Source: an uncultured Bacteroidota bacterium
Lineage (GTDB): Bacteria > Bacteroidota > Bacteroidia > Bacteroidales > P3
Assembly: GCA_902793295.1 (NCBI GenBank)
Contig: CADBDA010000008.1
Span: 45,064-109,063 of the forward strand
Direction of reading: 5' to 3'
Length of the DNA: 64,000 nucleotides
This document shows, in pieces, positions 8,129-15,767 of the stretch; the first letter of the stretch is position 1; each line of letters opens with the position of its first letter. The notes below the pieces were generated by a model that worked only from the letters and a program-made list of their open reading frames with translations, was not told the origin of the DNA and ran no database searches. The position numbers and the translations under genes were made by a program.

Positions 8129-10116
8129 CTTTTCTTTTTTTGGTTGCATTCGTTCTCGGCAGAGAGGCGGTCGTCTACCATGCGCTGCATATACTGCTGG
8201 ACGATGGCTTTGATCCGCCGTTCGGCACCCTTAGGCGCCTGCAAAAGGGTCTGGCGGGTGTAGGGATCGTTGCGCAGGTCGTAGACGCCCACAACGGACT
8301 GGCCGTCAAACTGCACCAGGGTGTCGCGCTGGGTGAACTGGTAGACACCATTGGCGTAGTTGATGGTCCATGTATCCTCGGGCGGAGTCTGCAACAGGTC
8401 GTTGCCAAAGGCCACGAAGGGTTTGCGATAGTTGAGAATGTGGAGCAGGGTGGGCAGGACGTCAATTTGCTGAGCCGTACCAGGCATGACGCCAGTGGGT
8501 AACTCACCCGAGGGGTCGTAGATGAAGATAGGCACACGGTAGGCGCCCATGGCGGTACGGTAAAGGTCGTGATTGGACTTGTTGGTATGGTCGGCCGAGA
8601 AGACGAAAATGGTGTTTTTGAACCACGGTTGCTGGCTGGCCGACTCGAAAAAGCGACGCAGGGCATGGTCGGTGTAACGGATACACTTGTGGATGGGCAG
8701 CGCCTCCTCGGGATAAATGCTGCTGTAGTTTTCGGGGATATGGAAAGGATGGTGCGAGGTGGCGGTGAATACGGCCGTGAGGAAAGGTTCCGGCAAGTCG
8801 TTCATCTTGTCGACATAGTATTGCAGGAAGGGTTCGTCCCAAATGGCCCAGGTGCCGTCAAAATCGGCAGCGCCGCCGTAGCGCGGATCGGCCTCATATT
8901 CGGTGCGTCCGTAGTAGGTCTGGAAACCCACGGTGCGCGCAAACGATTCGAAATTCATCGAGCCGTTGGTGGCGCCGTGGAAGAAGGCCGACGTGTAGCC
9001 TTCACGGTTCAGCAGGGTGGCAACACCATCCAACTTGTTGAGCGAATATCCGGAAAAGAAGAAAGGCTCGACAAACATGGGTATGCCGGCCAGCAGCGCC
9101 GGCGTGGCATCGATACTCTTGCGACCGTTGGCGAAGGTGTTCTGCCAAGTCAGCGACTGGCCTATCAGCGAGTCGAGGAAGGGGGTGTAGCCCGTATAAC
9201 CGGGTTCCAGATCCTTATTGTGGAATCCGAAATACTCCTGACCGAAACTTTCGACAATCAGTATCACGACATTCTTCTTGTGCATAGTGCTGTCGGCGTC
9301 TGAAAGCGGCAGGTGGAGCGGGGTGTAGAGGCGCTCCATCTCATCGTCAGGCATATAGTGGGGGTCTTTGTAAGTGGTCTTGCCAAGAGTGCGAATCAGG
9401 GTGTAGGGGGTGTTGAGCACAATATTGTATTCTTCAGGACGGTTCACATACTGGTTGGCATAGCTGATGGAGAGGGGACGGAACATGAGGCCGCCACGAA
9501 TGCCCACCACAGTGGCGGCCAACAGCAAAAGGCACATCAGACTGCTGAGACCATAGTAACGCCAGGCGCCGCCCTGACGGCTATCGGTGACGGGATGCTC
9601 GACATCGGCAGGCTTGCCAATGCGCACATAGCAGAACCACAGCAGGGCAATCAGCAAGGCGCCCACAAGCACCAGATACCAGTGGTTAATGAGCTCGGTG
9701 AAGAAGATGGTTCCCAAATTGCCGTCATTGCTGAATTCGCGGAAGAAGGTATTGGTGGTGCGACGGCCGGTGTATTGCGAATAGACCGAGTCGCTGAGGT
9801 TGATCACCACCGCCAGGCTGTTCACCACCACGAAAATCCATCTGCACATTGTCTGCCACCAGTCTCGATCACGCACCTTCAGGGGCAGGAACATCAACAG
9901 GGCGTAAAGGATGTTGGTATAGCAGATGGCGGCCGTGTCGAACCGCAATCCGCCGGCAAAGAGCCGCCACAGCGACAGGTCGTTCCAACCATCGGCATAA
10001 AGGTTCCAGTTCTCCCACACAAAGGCCACGCGGCAGATGAAATAGACCAAGTAGACCAACAGAATGTTGCACAACGCTGCCAAGGGGCTGGCATATTTTC
10101 CGTATCGTATCTTCAT
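8125..10116 (-). CDS. LTA synthase-like sulfatase-family membrane phosphotransferase
   Basis: About 663 residues. Five or so N-terminal transmembrane helices (first about 200 residues) are followed by a periplasmic alkaline phosphatase/sulfatase-fold domain. Metal and catalytic motifs are seen in order: NVVILIVESFGQEYFG (metal-binding Glu), GRKSIDATPALLAGIP (Ser as the probable nucleophile) and FSADHTNKS (Asp-His metal ligands). The fold is shared with LtaS, MdoB and phosphoethanolamine transferases. Bacteroidota lack lipoteichoic acid, so a head-group transfer onto lipid or glycan is more likely, with substrate unknown. The start at 10116 is preferred because the longer form from 10152 only adds 12 polar residues before the basic start of the first helix. 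Confidence 0.85.
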   Translation of the reverse strand: MKIRYGKYASPLAALCNILLVYLVYFICRVAFVWENWNLYADGWNDLSLWRLFAGGLRFDTAAICYTNILYALLMFLPLKVRDRDWWQTMCRWIFVVVNSLAVVINLSDSVYSQYTGRRTTNTFFREFSNDGNLGTIFFTELINHWYLVLVGALLIALLWFCYVRIGKPADVEHPVTDSRQGGAWRYYGLSSLMCLLLLAATVVGIRGGLMFRPLSISYANQYVNRPEEYNIVLNTPYTLIRTLGKTTYKDPHYMPDDEMERLYTPLHLPLSDADSTMHKKNVVILIVESFGQEYFGFHNKDLEPGYTGYTPFLDSLIGQSLTWQNTFANGRKSIDATPALLAGIPMFVEPFFFSGYSLNKLDGVATLLNREGYTSAFFHGATNGSMNFESFARTVGFQTYYGRTEYEADPRYGGAADFDGTWAIWDEPFLQYYVDKMNDLPEPFLTAVFTATSHHPFHIPENYSSIYPEEALPIHKCIRYTDHALRRFFESASQQPWFKNTIFVFSADHTNKSNHDLYRTAMGAYRVPIFIYDPSGELPTGVMPGTAQQIDVLPTLLHILNYRKPFVAFGNDLLQTPPEDTWTINYANGVYQFTQRDTLVQFDGQSVVGVYDLRNDPYTRQTLLQAPKGAERRIKAIVQQYMQRMVDDRLSAENECNQKKKR

Positions 10117-10221
10117 TGTTGTTCGTTTAAAATGGGAATAACGTAGCGACATTCGAAATTAGTATGTCTCCCGTGCAATACTTTTTTACCACTAGCATCG
10201 ACGCTTAAAACAAAAAAAATG

Positions 10222-10229
10222 TATTTTTG
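10222..10229 (+). promoter_or_regulatory. -7 element upstream of the SPOUT methyltransferase
   Basis: TATTTTTG fits TAnnTTTG and lies 48 nt before the start codon at 10278. No clear TTTG sits at the right distance upstream. Confidence 0.45.
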
Positions 10230-10277
10230 CATCCCCAAACCGACAGCTTTTCGGCCATCCAACAACGACAAAAGACA

Positions 10278-11102
10278 ATGAATATCATTCATATTGACAG
10301 CATCGACCATCCCGAACTGGTGCCTTATGCGCACCTCACCGAAGCGCAGCTGCGCAACCGCCTGGAGCCCCAGAAGGGCATTTTTATTGCCGAAAGCTTG
10401 AAAGTGATCCGCATCGCCCTTGACCACGGGCACCGGCCTCTTTCATTCCTCTCGGAAGAGAAGCATCTGGACCAGGTGGAAGCCTTGCTAGGGGCACTCC
10501 CCCACCCTGAGGCAGAACGCATTCCCGTCTACACAGCCACACGAGAGACACTGGCATCACTAACGGGCTACGAGCTGACCCGTGGTGTGCTGGCCGCCAT
10601 GCGGCGCCCCCTGCTGCCCGAACCCGAAGCCATCTGCACGGGCAAACGTCGCATTGCGGTGATGGACAATGTGGTTAACTCGACCAATACTGGTGCCATC
10701 TTCCGCGCCGCCACCGCCTTGGGTATCGACGCCTTGCTGCTCACCCCCACCTGCAGCGACCCGCTGAATCGTCGAAGCGTACGCGTCAGCATGGGTACCA
10801 TTTTCCAAATGCCTTGGACATATCTGACCCCTGGCGACTGGCCCACAAAGGCCATCGACCGGCTTCACAACCTGGGGTTCCACACCGTGGCATTGGCACT
10901 GACAGACAAGGCCATTCCCATCGACCACCCGAAACTGCAACATTGTGAGCGCCTGGCTATCGTGATGGGCACCGAAGGCGACGGACTGACAGACGAAGTC
11001 ATCGAGAGCTGCGACGATGCCGTCATCATTCCAATGCAAAACGGGGTCGACTCGCTCAACGTCGCCGCAGCAGCATCAGTCGCCTTTTGGCAACTGCGCT
11101 AG
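10278..11102 (+). CDS. TrmH/SpoU-family RNA 2'-O-methyltransferase
   Basis: A 274-residue SPOUT enzyme using S-adenosylmethionine to methylate a ribose in rRNA or tRNA. An N-terminal substrate-binding region (about 1-105) with the RNLEPQKG-like segment precedes the knotted SPOUT domain. The domain shows motif 1 (VVNSTNTGAIFRAATALG), motif 2 (IVMGTEGDGLTDEV) and motif 3 (IPMQNGVDSLNVAAAASV). Target nucleotide cannot be assigned. The start at 10278 is chosen because the upstream extension is low-complexity and the family begins here. It is divergent from the LtaS-like gene and convergent with the DPP7 gene. Confidence 0.9.
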   Translation: MNIIHIDSIDHPELVPYAHLTEAQLRNRLEPQKGIFIAESLKVIRIALDHGHRPLSFLSEEKHLDQVEALLGALPHPEAERIPVYTATRETLASLTGYELTRGVLAAMRRPLLPEPEAICTGKRRIAVMDNVVNSTNTGAIFRAATALGIDALLLTPTCSDPLNRRSVRVSMGTIFQMPWTYLTPGDWPTKAIDRLHNLGFHTVALALTDKAIPIDHPKLQHCERLAIVMGTEGDGLTDEVIESCDDAVIIPMQNGVDSLNVAAAASVAFWQLR

Positions 11103-11176
11103 TACCCAAAAGCCCATAAGGTCCCTAAATTTTTGAAAGTGAGGGGAGGGCTGCAGAAGCAATCATCCGTTTATCC

Positions 11177-11224
11177 AAAAAAAGGAGTGGGGCTGTCACA
11201 CACGACAGCCCCACTCCTTTTTGG
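11177..11224. terminator. Bidirectional terminator between convergent genes
   Basis: A long stem, A-rich outer part plus GGAGTGGGGCTGTC (to 11197) pairing with GACAGCCCCACTCC (from 11204) around a 6-nt loop. It has A-runs on the left and T-runs on the right, so it can end transcripts from both the methyltransferase and DPP7 genes. Confidence 0.9.
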
Positions 11225-11258
11225 ACAAAGTCAGGCAAAAGCCTGCTATTTTTATCTC

Positions 11259-13430
11259 TTATTTGACAATCGTCATCTCTTCAATAAGGTTCTTGGCACC
11301 GGCATACTTGTCGATAACCCAGAGGAAGTAACGGCTGTCAAGGCAGATGCAGCGCTGCAGGTTCTCTTCGAAATCGATGTCGCCCGACATGGCTTCGCTG
11401 TTGCCGTCAAATGCCAGACCGATGAGATTGCCTTCGGCATCCAACACAGGGCTACCGCTGTTGCCGCCGGTGATGTCGTTGTTGGTGACAAAGCAGGTGA
11501 CCAGTTCGCCCTTGCTGTTGGCATAGGGACCGAAATCCTTATTGTTGTAGAGCGTCTTCAGACGTTCGGGAACCATAAACTCGCTGCTGGTGGGATCTTC
11601 TTTCTCCATGACGCCCTTCAGTGTGGTGTAGAAGCTATAGGAGACAGCATCCCTGGGATCATAGGCCTTCACGTTGCCGTAGGTCAGACGAATAGTCGAA
11701 TTGGCGTCGGGGCTCATCAGTTTGCGATTTTTGTTGATCTGCAGAATACCGTCGGTGAAGTCACGGATGCCGCGCTCTAAGCCGTCGCTCGACTCTTTCG
11801 AGACCTTGCTGTTGACCTCAACATATTTTTCGTAGATTTCCTCACCGGCAAGGTAGATGGGGTCTTTCTCCAGACGTTTCATGTCGGGTTTCTCCAGGAA
11901 TTTCTTACAGCTCTCGTAGGTGCCGAAAGCCGATTTTTTGAAGAGGTCTTCCACATACTTGGTGAAGTCGCCCTTATATTTCTTATCAGCATTGATCAGG
12001 AATTCAGGCATGTACTGCATCTCCATGTGCTGGTAGACATACTGGAACAAGGCGGCCATGAGACGTTTCTCGGTGTCGGGATTGTAGTCCTTGTAGAACT
12101 CAGCGCAGTCAGCCTGCAGTTCGGCGATAATCTGATCTTTTACATCAGCATGACGGGGGTCATTGGCCAAAGCCAGCGTACGTCCCAAACGGAAGGAATG
12201 CCACGGGAGTTCGGGGCCGGAGATAAGACCCTCGACAATATAGGTACTGGCAGCCTTGTAGGGTGCACGGTCGGCATAGCCCTTCTTAATGAGCGACAAT
12301 GCATTGGCATACTTCGGGTTTTTACCCTGTGCCCAAGCGATGTATTCCTGTTCCACCTCGCGCTTCACGCCCATGGTGTTCAGGTTCTTGAGGGCCTTGT
12401 TCTGCTCGTTGCTGTACTTCCAGTAGTTGGAGCAGCTAGCATACTTCGAGGCGTATTTGATCTTGGTTTCCTGGCTAGCAGCCATCTCTTCGCGAAGGAT
12501 GTTGATTTTGACAGTGCGGATCTCGTAGCGAAGTTTGTTGGTGATATTCATCGTCTCTTCCAAACCATAGGAGGTCAGGAAGTGGTCGGTGGTGCCGGGG
12601 AAACCCATCACCATGGCGAAGTCGCCGTCCTTCAGTTCGCGGTTGCTGACCGGCAGGAAGTGCTTCGGCTTGAGGGGAATATTGTTCTCGGAATATTCGG
12701 CGGGGTTACCGTCGGGGCCAGTGTAGATGCGGAACATGGAGAAGTCGCAGGTGTGGCGCGGCCACGACCAGTTGTCGGTGTCGCCACCAAATTTGCCCAT
12801 CGACGACGGAGGTGCACCCACCAGACGGACATCTTTATAGATGACGTGGACAAAGAGGAAGTACTGGTTGCCATTGAACATCGGCTTGACCTGAGCATCA
12901 TAGATGGTACCTTCGACGGCTTTCTTGGCGATGCGGTCGCACACCTCTTTGACGGCACGTGCACGTTCCGATTCGCTCATGTCATCGGAGAGAGCCGATT
13001 TCACCTGGTCCGTGACGTCTTCCATACGAACCAGGATGGAGGCGGTAAGACCGGGGTTGGGCAGCTCCTGGTCCTTGGAATAAGCCCAGAAGCCATCGCG
13101 CAGGTAGTCGTGCGCCACGGTGGAATGTTCCTGCAGTTTGCCATAACCGCAGTGGTGGTTGGTCGACATCAGACCCTGGTCGGAGATGATCTCGCCGGTG
13201 CAGAAATGCCAGAAGGGACTGCCTTCATTGCCCAGTCCGACAATGGCATCCTTGATGCAGTTCTGGTTAACACTATAGATTTCCTCAGGAGTGAGTTTGA
13301 AACCGGCTTTCTGCATGTCGGCATAATTCTTGCCCAGCAGTGAGAGAAGCCACATACCCTCGTCGGCTTTGACCACACCGGGAAGCGCAATCAGCAGTGC
13401 AAGGGCCATTACAATGGATTTGATTTTCAT
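11259..13430 (-). CDS. S46 family dipeptidyl-peptidase, DPP7-type
   Basis: About 723 residues starting at the ATG at 13430, which gives a clean signal peptide ending near ADEGMW. S46 enzymes are periplasmic exopeptidases that release dipeptides from oligopeptides. The catalytic triad is visible: His in TNHHCGYG (91-94 region), Asp229 in HTCDFSMFR and Ser658 in GGNSGSPVLD. The residue 18 positions after the serine decides specificity: DPP7 has Gly (aromatic and hydrophobic P1) while DPP11 has Arg (acidic P1). Here it is Gly676 in FDGNSEAM, so DPP7-type is expected. Together with the C10 proteases it would supply importable dipeptides. Confidence 0.93.
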   Translation of the reverse strand: MKIKSIVMALALLIALPGVVKADEGMWLLSLLGKNYADMQKAGFKLTPEEIYSVNQNCIKDAIVGLGNEGSPFWHFCTGEIISDQGLMSTNHHCGYGKLQEHSTVAHDYLRDGFWAYSKDQELPNPGLTASILVRMEDVTDQVKSALSDDMSESERARAVKEVCDRIAKKAVEGTIYDAQVKPMFNGNQYFLFVHVIYKDVRLVGAPPSSMGKFGGDTDNWSWPRHTCDFSMFRIYTGPDGNPAEYSENNIPLKPKHFLPVSNRELKDGDFAMVMGFPGTTDHFLTSYGLEETMNITNKLRYEIRTVKINILREEMAASQETKIKYASKYASCSNYWKYSNEQNKALKNLNTMGVKREVEQEYIAWAQGKNPKYANALSLIKKGYADRAPYKAASTYIVEGLISGPELPWHSFRLGRTLALANDPRHADVKDQIIAELQADCAEFYKDYNPDTEKRLMAALFQYVYQHMEMQYMPEFLINADKKYKGDFTKYVEDLFKKSAFGTYESCKKFLEKPDMKRLEKDPIYLAGEEIYEKYVEVNSKVSKESSDGLERGIRDFTDGILQINKNRKLMSPDANSTIRLTYGNVKAYDPRDAVSYSFYTTLKGVMEKEDPTSSEFMVPERLKTLYNNKDFGPYANSKGELVTCFVTNNDITGGNSGSPVLDAEGNLIGLAFDGNSEAMSGDIDFEENLQRCICLDSRYFLWVIDKYAGAKNLIEEMTIVK

Positions 13431-13469
13431 TTTGTATATGTATTTAGTTAGTAATTTATTGACAAACAT

Positions 13470-13779
13470 TATTTTATACTATAACATAAAGAAACAATGC
13501 GTCTGCAAATCTACAAAATTTAACGCATTTTTCCTTTCTTTCAGCCAAAAAAGTTCTCTTTTCTCACATTCCAAACGCTCCATCGCCACAAATCCGATTT
13601 CCCATCCTCACCCTCCCTTGAAAAAAAACTTATCAACAGGTTCCATCGGCTTCCAATTTTTTCCAGCGACTTCATAACGGCTCATCTGGCAGCAAATACA
13701 AAAGTTTATTTTATTGATTTTCATAATAATACAACATAATTTTAAATCATTGAAACCTTATTGTTTTTTTTACGTTAAA
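13470..13779. other. AT-rich noncoding divergent region (DPP7 / mraZ)
   Basis: No supported gene. A minus-strand -7 element TAGATTTG lies at 13506-13513 (about 76 nt from the DPP7 start) without a convincing -33. The remainder is T- and A-rich tracts leading to the repeat boxes before mraZ. Confidence 0.5.
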
Positions 13780-13845
13780 TGGAAGTGAAAGTATTTTAAA
13801 TGGAACTTTTCAACAATCTATGGAAATTGTAGGTTATTTTTGGAA
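13780..13845 (+). promoter_or_regulatory. Four TGGAA direct repeats, probable MraZ operator
   Basis: TGGAA occurs at 13780, 13801, 13821 and 13841, that is at 21, 20 and 20 bp spacing, about two helical turns each. The last copy touches the -33 element of the mraZ promoter. In proteobacteria and mollicutes MraZ is known to bind short direct repeats before its own gene and repress the cluster, so these are the likely binding boxes here. The sequence (TGGAA) and the 20-bp rather than 10-bp period are not the enterobacterial form. Confidence 0.6.
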
Positions 13846-13869
13846 AAAATGTTGTATTTTTACACTTTG
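13839..13869 (+). promoter_or_regulatory. Main dcw promoter before mraZ
   Basis: TTTG at 13839-13842, 18 nt, then TACACTTTG at 13861-13869 (one base longer than TAnnTTTG). The leader to the ATG at 13887 would be only about a dozen nucleotides. An alternative -7 is TATTTTTA at 13855. Confidence 0.5.
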
Positions 13870-13886
13870 AAACAATTTAGGCAATA

Positions 13887-14348
13887 ATGTCGTTACTACT
13901 TGGTATAGAGTACTGTAAGCTTGACACGAACGGTCGCTTCAAGTTCCCAATTGCGCTAAAACGCCAATTGGAGAGCTCGGACTGCCGTTTTGTCATCCGT
14001 CCCAGCATCTATGCCGAGTGTTTGGAACTCTGGCCCTACGATTGCTTTGAAGCGGAAATAGCACAACTCCAAAAAGAACTCAACCCCTACGCCATCGAAG
14101 ACCGCAAACTGCTGCGCAAACTGAGCGCAGGCAATGTTGTCGAAATGGACTCCAATGACCGAATCGTCATCCCCAACGAACAGCGCGACCGCATCAAGAA
14201 GTCTAAAGACCTGGTTCTACAGTCGACCGGCAAATTCATCGAAATTTGGGACTACGACACCTATCGCCGCATGAACGAGGAGGAGACCGACTTGGTAGCC
14301 CGCATCGACAAACGTTTGGGTCACAACAACCCCCAACCCGCCGAGTAA
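13887..14348 (+). CDS. mraZ: Transcriptional regulator MraZ
   Basis: A 153-residue DNA-binding protein made of two tandem SpoVT-AbrB-like swapped hairpin domains. The N-terminal unit has the family pattern LDTNGRFKFPIALKRQL and the second has EMDSNDRIVIPNEQRDRIK. MraZ forms large rings and binds direct repeats in front of its own gene, repressing the division and wall cluster. It is the first gene of the cluster and sits just downstream of four regularly spaced TGGAA boxes, the expected place for autoregulation. Length is normal for the family. Confidence 0.95.
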   Translation: MSLLLGIEYCKLDTNGRFKFPIALKRQLESSDCRFVIRPSIYAECLELWPYDCFEAEIAQLQKELNPYAIEDRKLLRKLSAGNVVEMDSNDRIVIPNEQRDRIKKSKDLVLQSTGKFIEIWDYDTYRRMNEEETDLVARIDKRLGHNNPQPAE

Positions 14349-14351
14349 CTC

Positions 14352-14415
14352 GATGGGCTTCACGCCCATCCATCCAAGCCGCATCCGTCCCGTTCTGAAT
14401 TGTGACTATTCAGAA
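14352..14415 (+). promoter_or_regulatory. Two stem-loops between mraZ and rsmH
   Basis: Stem 1: GATGGGC (14352-14358) with GCCCATC (14364-14370). Stem 2: TTCTGAAT (14393-14400) with ATTCAGAA (14408-14415). Neither is followed by a T-run, so they look like mRNA-processing or stability elements rather than full terminators. Confidence 0.5.
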
Positions 14416-14430
14416 ACGTAACGCTGCACG

Positions 14431-15396
14431 ATGAACCCAACTGTTGAAACCCCGAACCCCGCGCCCACCGCTTACCACCTGCCGGTGATGCTCGAGCCTT
14501 GTCTGGACGGTCTGAACATCCGCCCCGACGGCATCTATGTGGACGTCACCTTCGGCGGCGGCGGTCACTCCAGAGCCATATTGCAGCGACTGGGCGACGA
14601 AGGTCGCCTCTACGCATTCGACCAAGATGCCGACGCGCTGGCAAACAGCATCGACGACCCACGGTTCACCCTCATCAACGAAAACTTCAAACATTTGCGC
14701 AACTTCCTGCGTCTCTATGGCGTGCGACGCATCGACGGACTGCTGGCCGACTTGGGGGTCTCCTCCCACCAGTTCGACGTTGCCGAACGTGGCTTCTCCA
14801 CCCGCTTCGACGGCCCGCTCGATCTGCGCATGGACCGCCGCAGCGGCACCACCGCCGCCGATCTGGTGAACAACGCCGACGAACCGGAACTGGCCCGCCT
14901 GCTCTCACTCTACGGCGAGCTGCCCAACGCCGGCGCATTGGCTCACGCCATCGTCTCAGCCCGCAGCCAAGCGCCCATCGACACCACCTCGGCACTGCGC
15001 GAGGCTGTAAGCCGCCACCTGCCACGCAACCGCGAAAACAAATTTCTGGCCATGATTTTCCAGGCGCTCCGCATCGAGGTGAACGGCGAACTGGAGGCAC
15101 TGCGCCAATTGCTGCAACAAGCCACCGATCTGCTCGTCCCCGGCGGCCGCATCTGCGTGATGGCCTACCACTCCATCGAAGACCGCCTGGTGAAGAACTA
15201 CTTCAGGGCGGGCAACTTCGAAGGCACCATTGAGAAAGACTTCTTCGGCAACCCCCTGGCACCGCTGGCACCCGTCAACCGCAAACCCATCACGGCAACG
15301 GACGACGAACTGGCACATAACAACAGGGCCCGCAGCGCCAAACTGCGCATCGCCGAAAAGAGAGACAACAACGAGACAACACATCAGACCATATAA
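14431..15396 (+). CDS. rsmH: 16S rRNA (cytosine(1402)-N4)-methyltransferase
   Basis: A 321-residue S-adenosylmethionine-dependent enzyme (MraW) that methylates C1402 in the ribosomal P site. Recognisable parts are the entry HLPVMLEPCLDGL, the SAM-binding motif VDVTFGGGGHSRAIL (about residues 35-50), GLLADLGVSSHQFD and the C-terminal PGGRICVMAYHSIEDRLVK. Second gene of the cluster, 82 bp after mraZ and 14 bp before the ftsL-like gene, as in other Bacteroidota. Confidence 0.96.
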   Translation: MNPTVETPNPAPTAYHLPVMLEPCLDGLNIRPDGIYVDVTFGGGGHSRAILQRLGDEGRLYAFDQDADALANSIDDPRFTLINENFKHLRNFLRLYGVRRIDGLLADLGVSSHQFDVAERGFSTRFDGPLDLRMDRRSGTTAADLVNNADEPELARLLSLYGELPNAGALAHAIVSARSQAPIDTTSALREAVSRHLPRNRENKFLAMIFQALRIEVNGELEALRQLLQQATDLLVPGGRICVMAYHSIEDRLVKNYFRAGNFEGTIEKDFFGNPLAPLAPVNRKPITATDDELAHNNRARSAKLRIAEKRDNNETTHQTI

Positions 15397-15410
15397 ACCA
15401 CATATCCATC

Positions 15411-15749
15411 ATGGGCAAAAAAACGGACAACAAGAAAAACAGAATAGCTTCGGTGCTGGGCGGCGACATGCTGAAGTCGCGCACCGTGCTGCAGCAGATT
15501 CCGCTGCTGCTGCTTATTCTGTTATTCTGCCTGGTGATGGTTGCCATCCGCTACCGCGTGGAACACCTCAACAAAGAAAAGAGCCGGCTGGAAAAACAGG
15601 CCAGCTACCTGCGCGAGCAACGGGTACAAATGCAGAAACAATACCAGGAGTCCATCCGTATCTCACGTATCGACCGCGACCTCGACACCATCGGTGTGGG
15701 ACTTGTGGCCGGACCTCCTTACGAAATCAGAATTATTGTAAAAGAATAA
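15411..15749 (+). CDS. ftsL: FtsL-like cell division membrane protein
   Basis: A 112-residue bitopic protein: a basic cytoplasmic N-terminus (1-27), one membrane helix (about 29-47) and a short coiled-coil segment outside (about 50-80, heptad-like LNKEKSRLEKQASYLREQ). FtsL proteins diverge strongly in sequence, so the call rests on the topology and on the position between rsmH and ftsI. It would link FtsQ and FtsB-type partners to the FtsW-FtsI synthase at the septum. Confidence 0.8.
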   Translation: MGKKTDNKKNRIASVLGGDMLKSRTVLQQIPLLLLILLFCLVMVAIRYRVEHLNKEKSRLEKQASYLREQRVQMQKQYQESIRISRIDRDLDTIGVGLVAGPPYEIRIIVKE

Positions 15750-15767
15750 ATATTACATATTATCATA

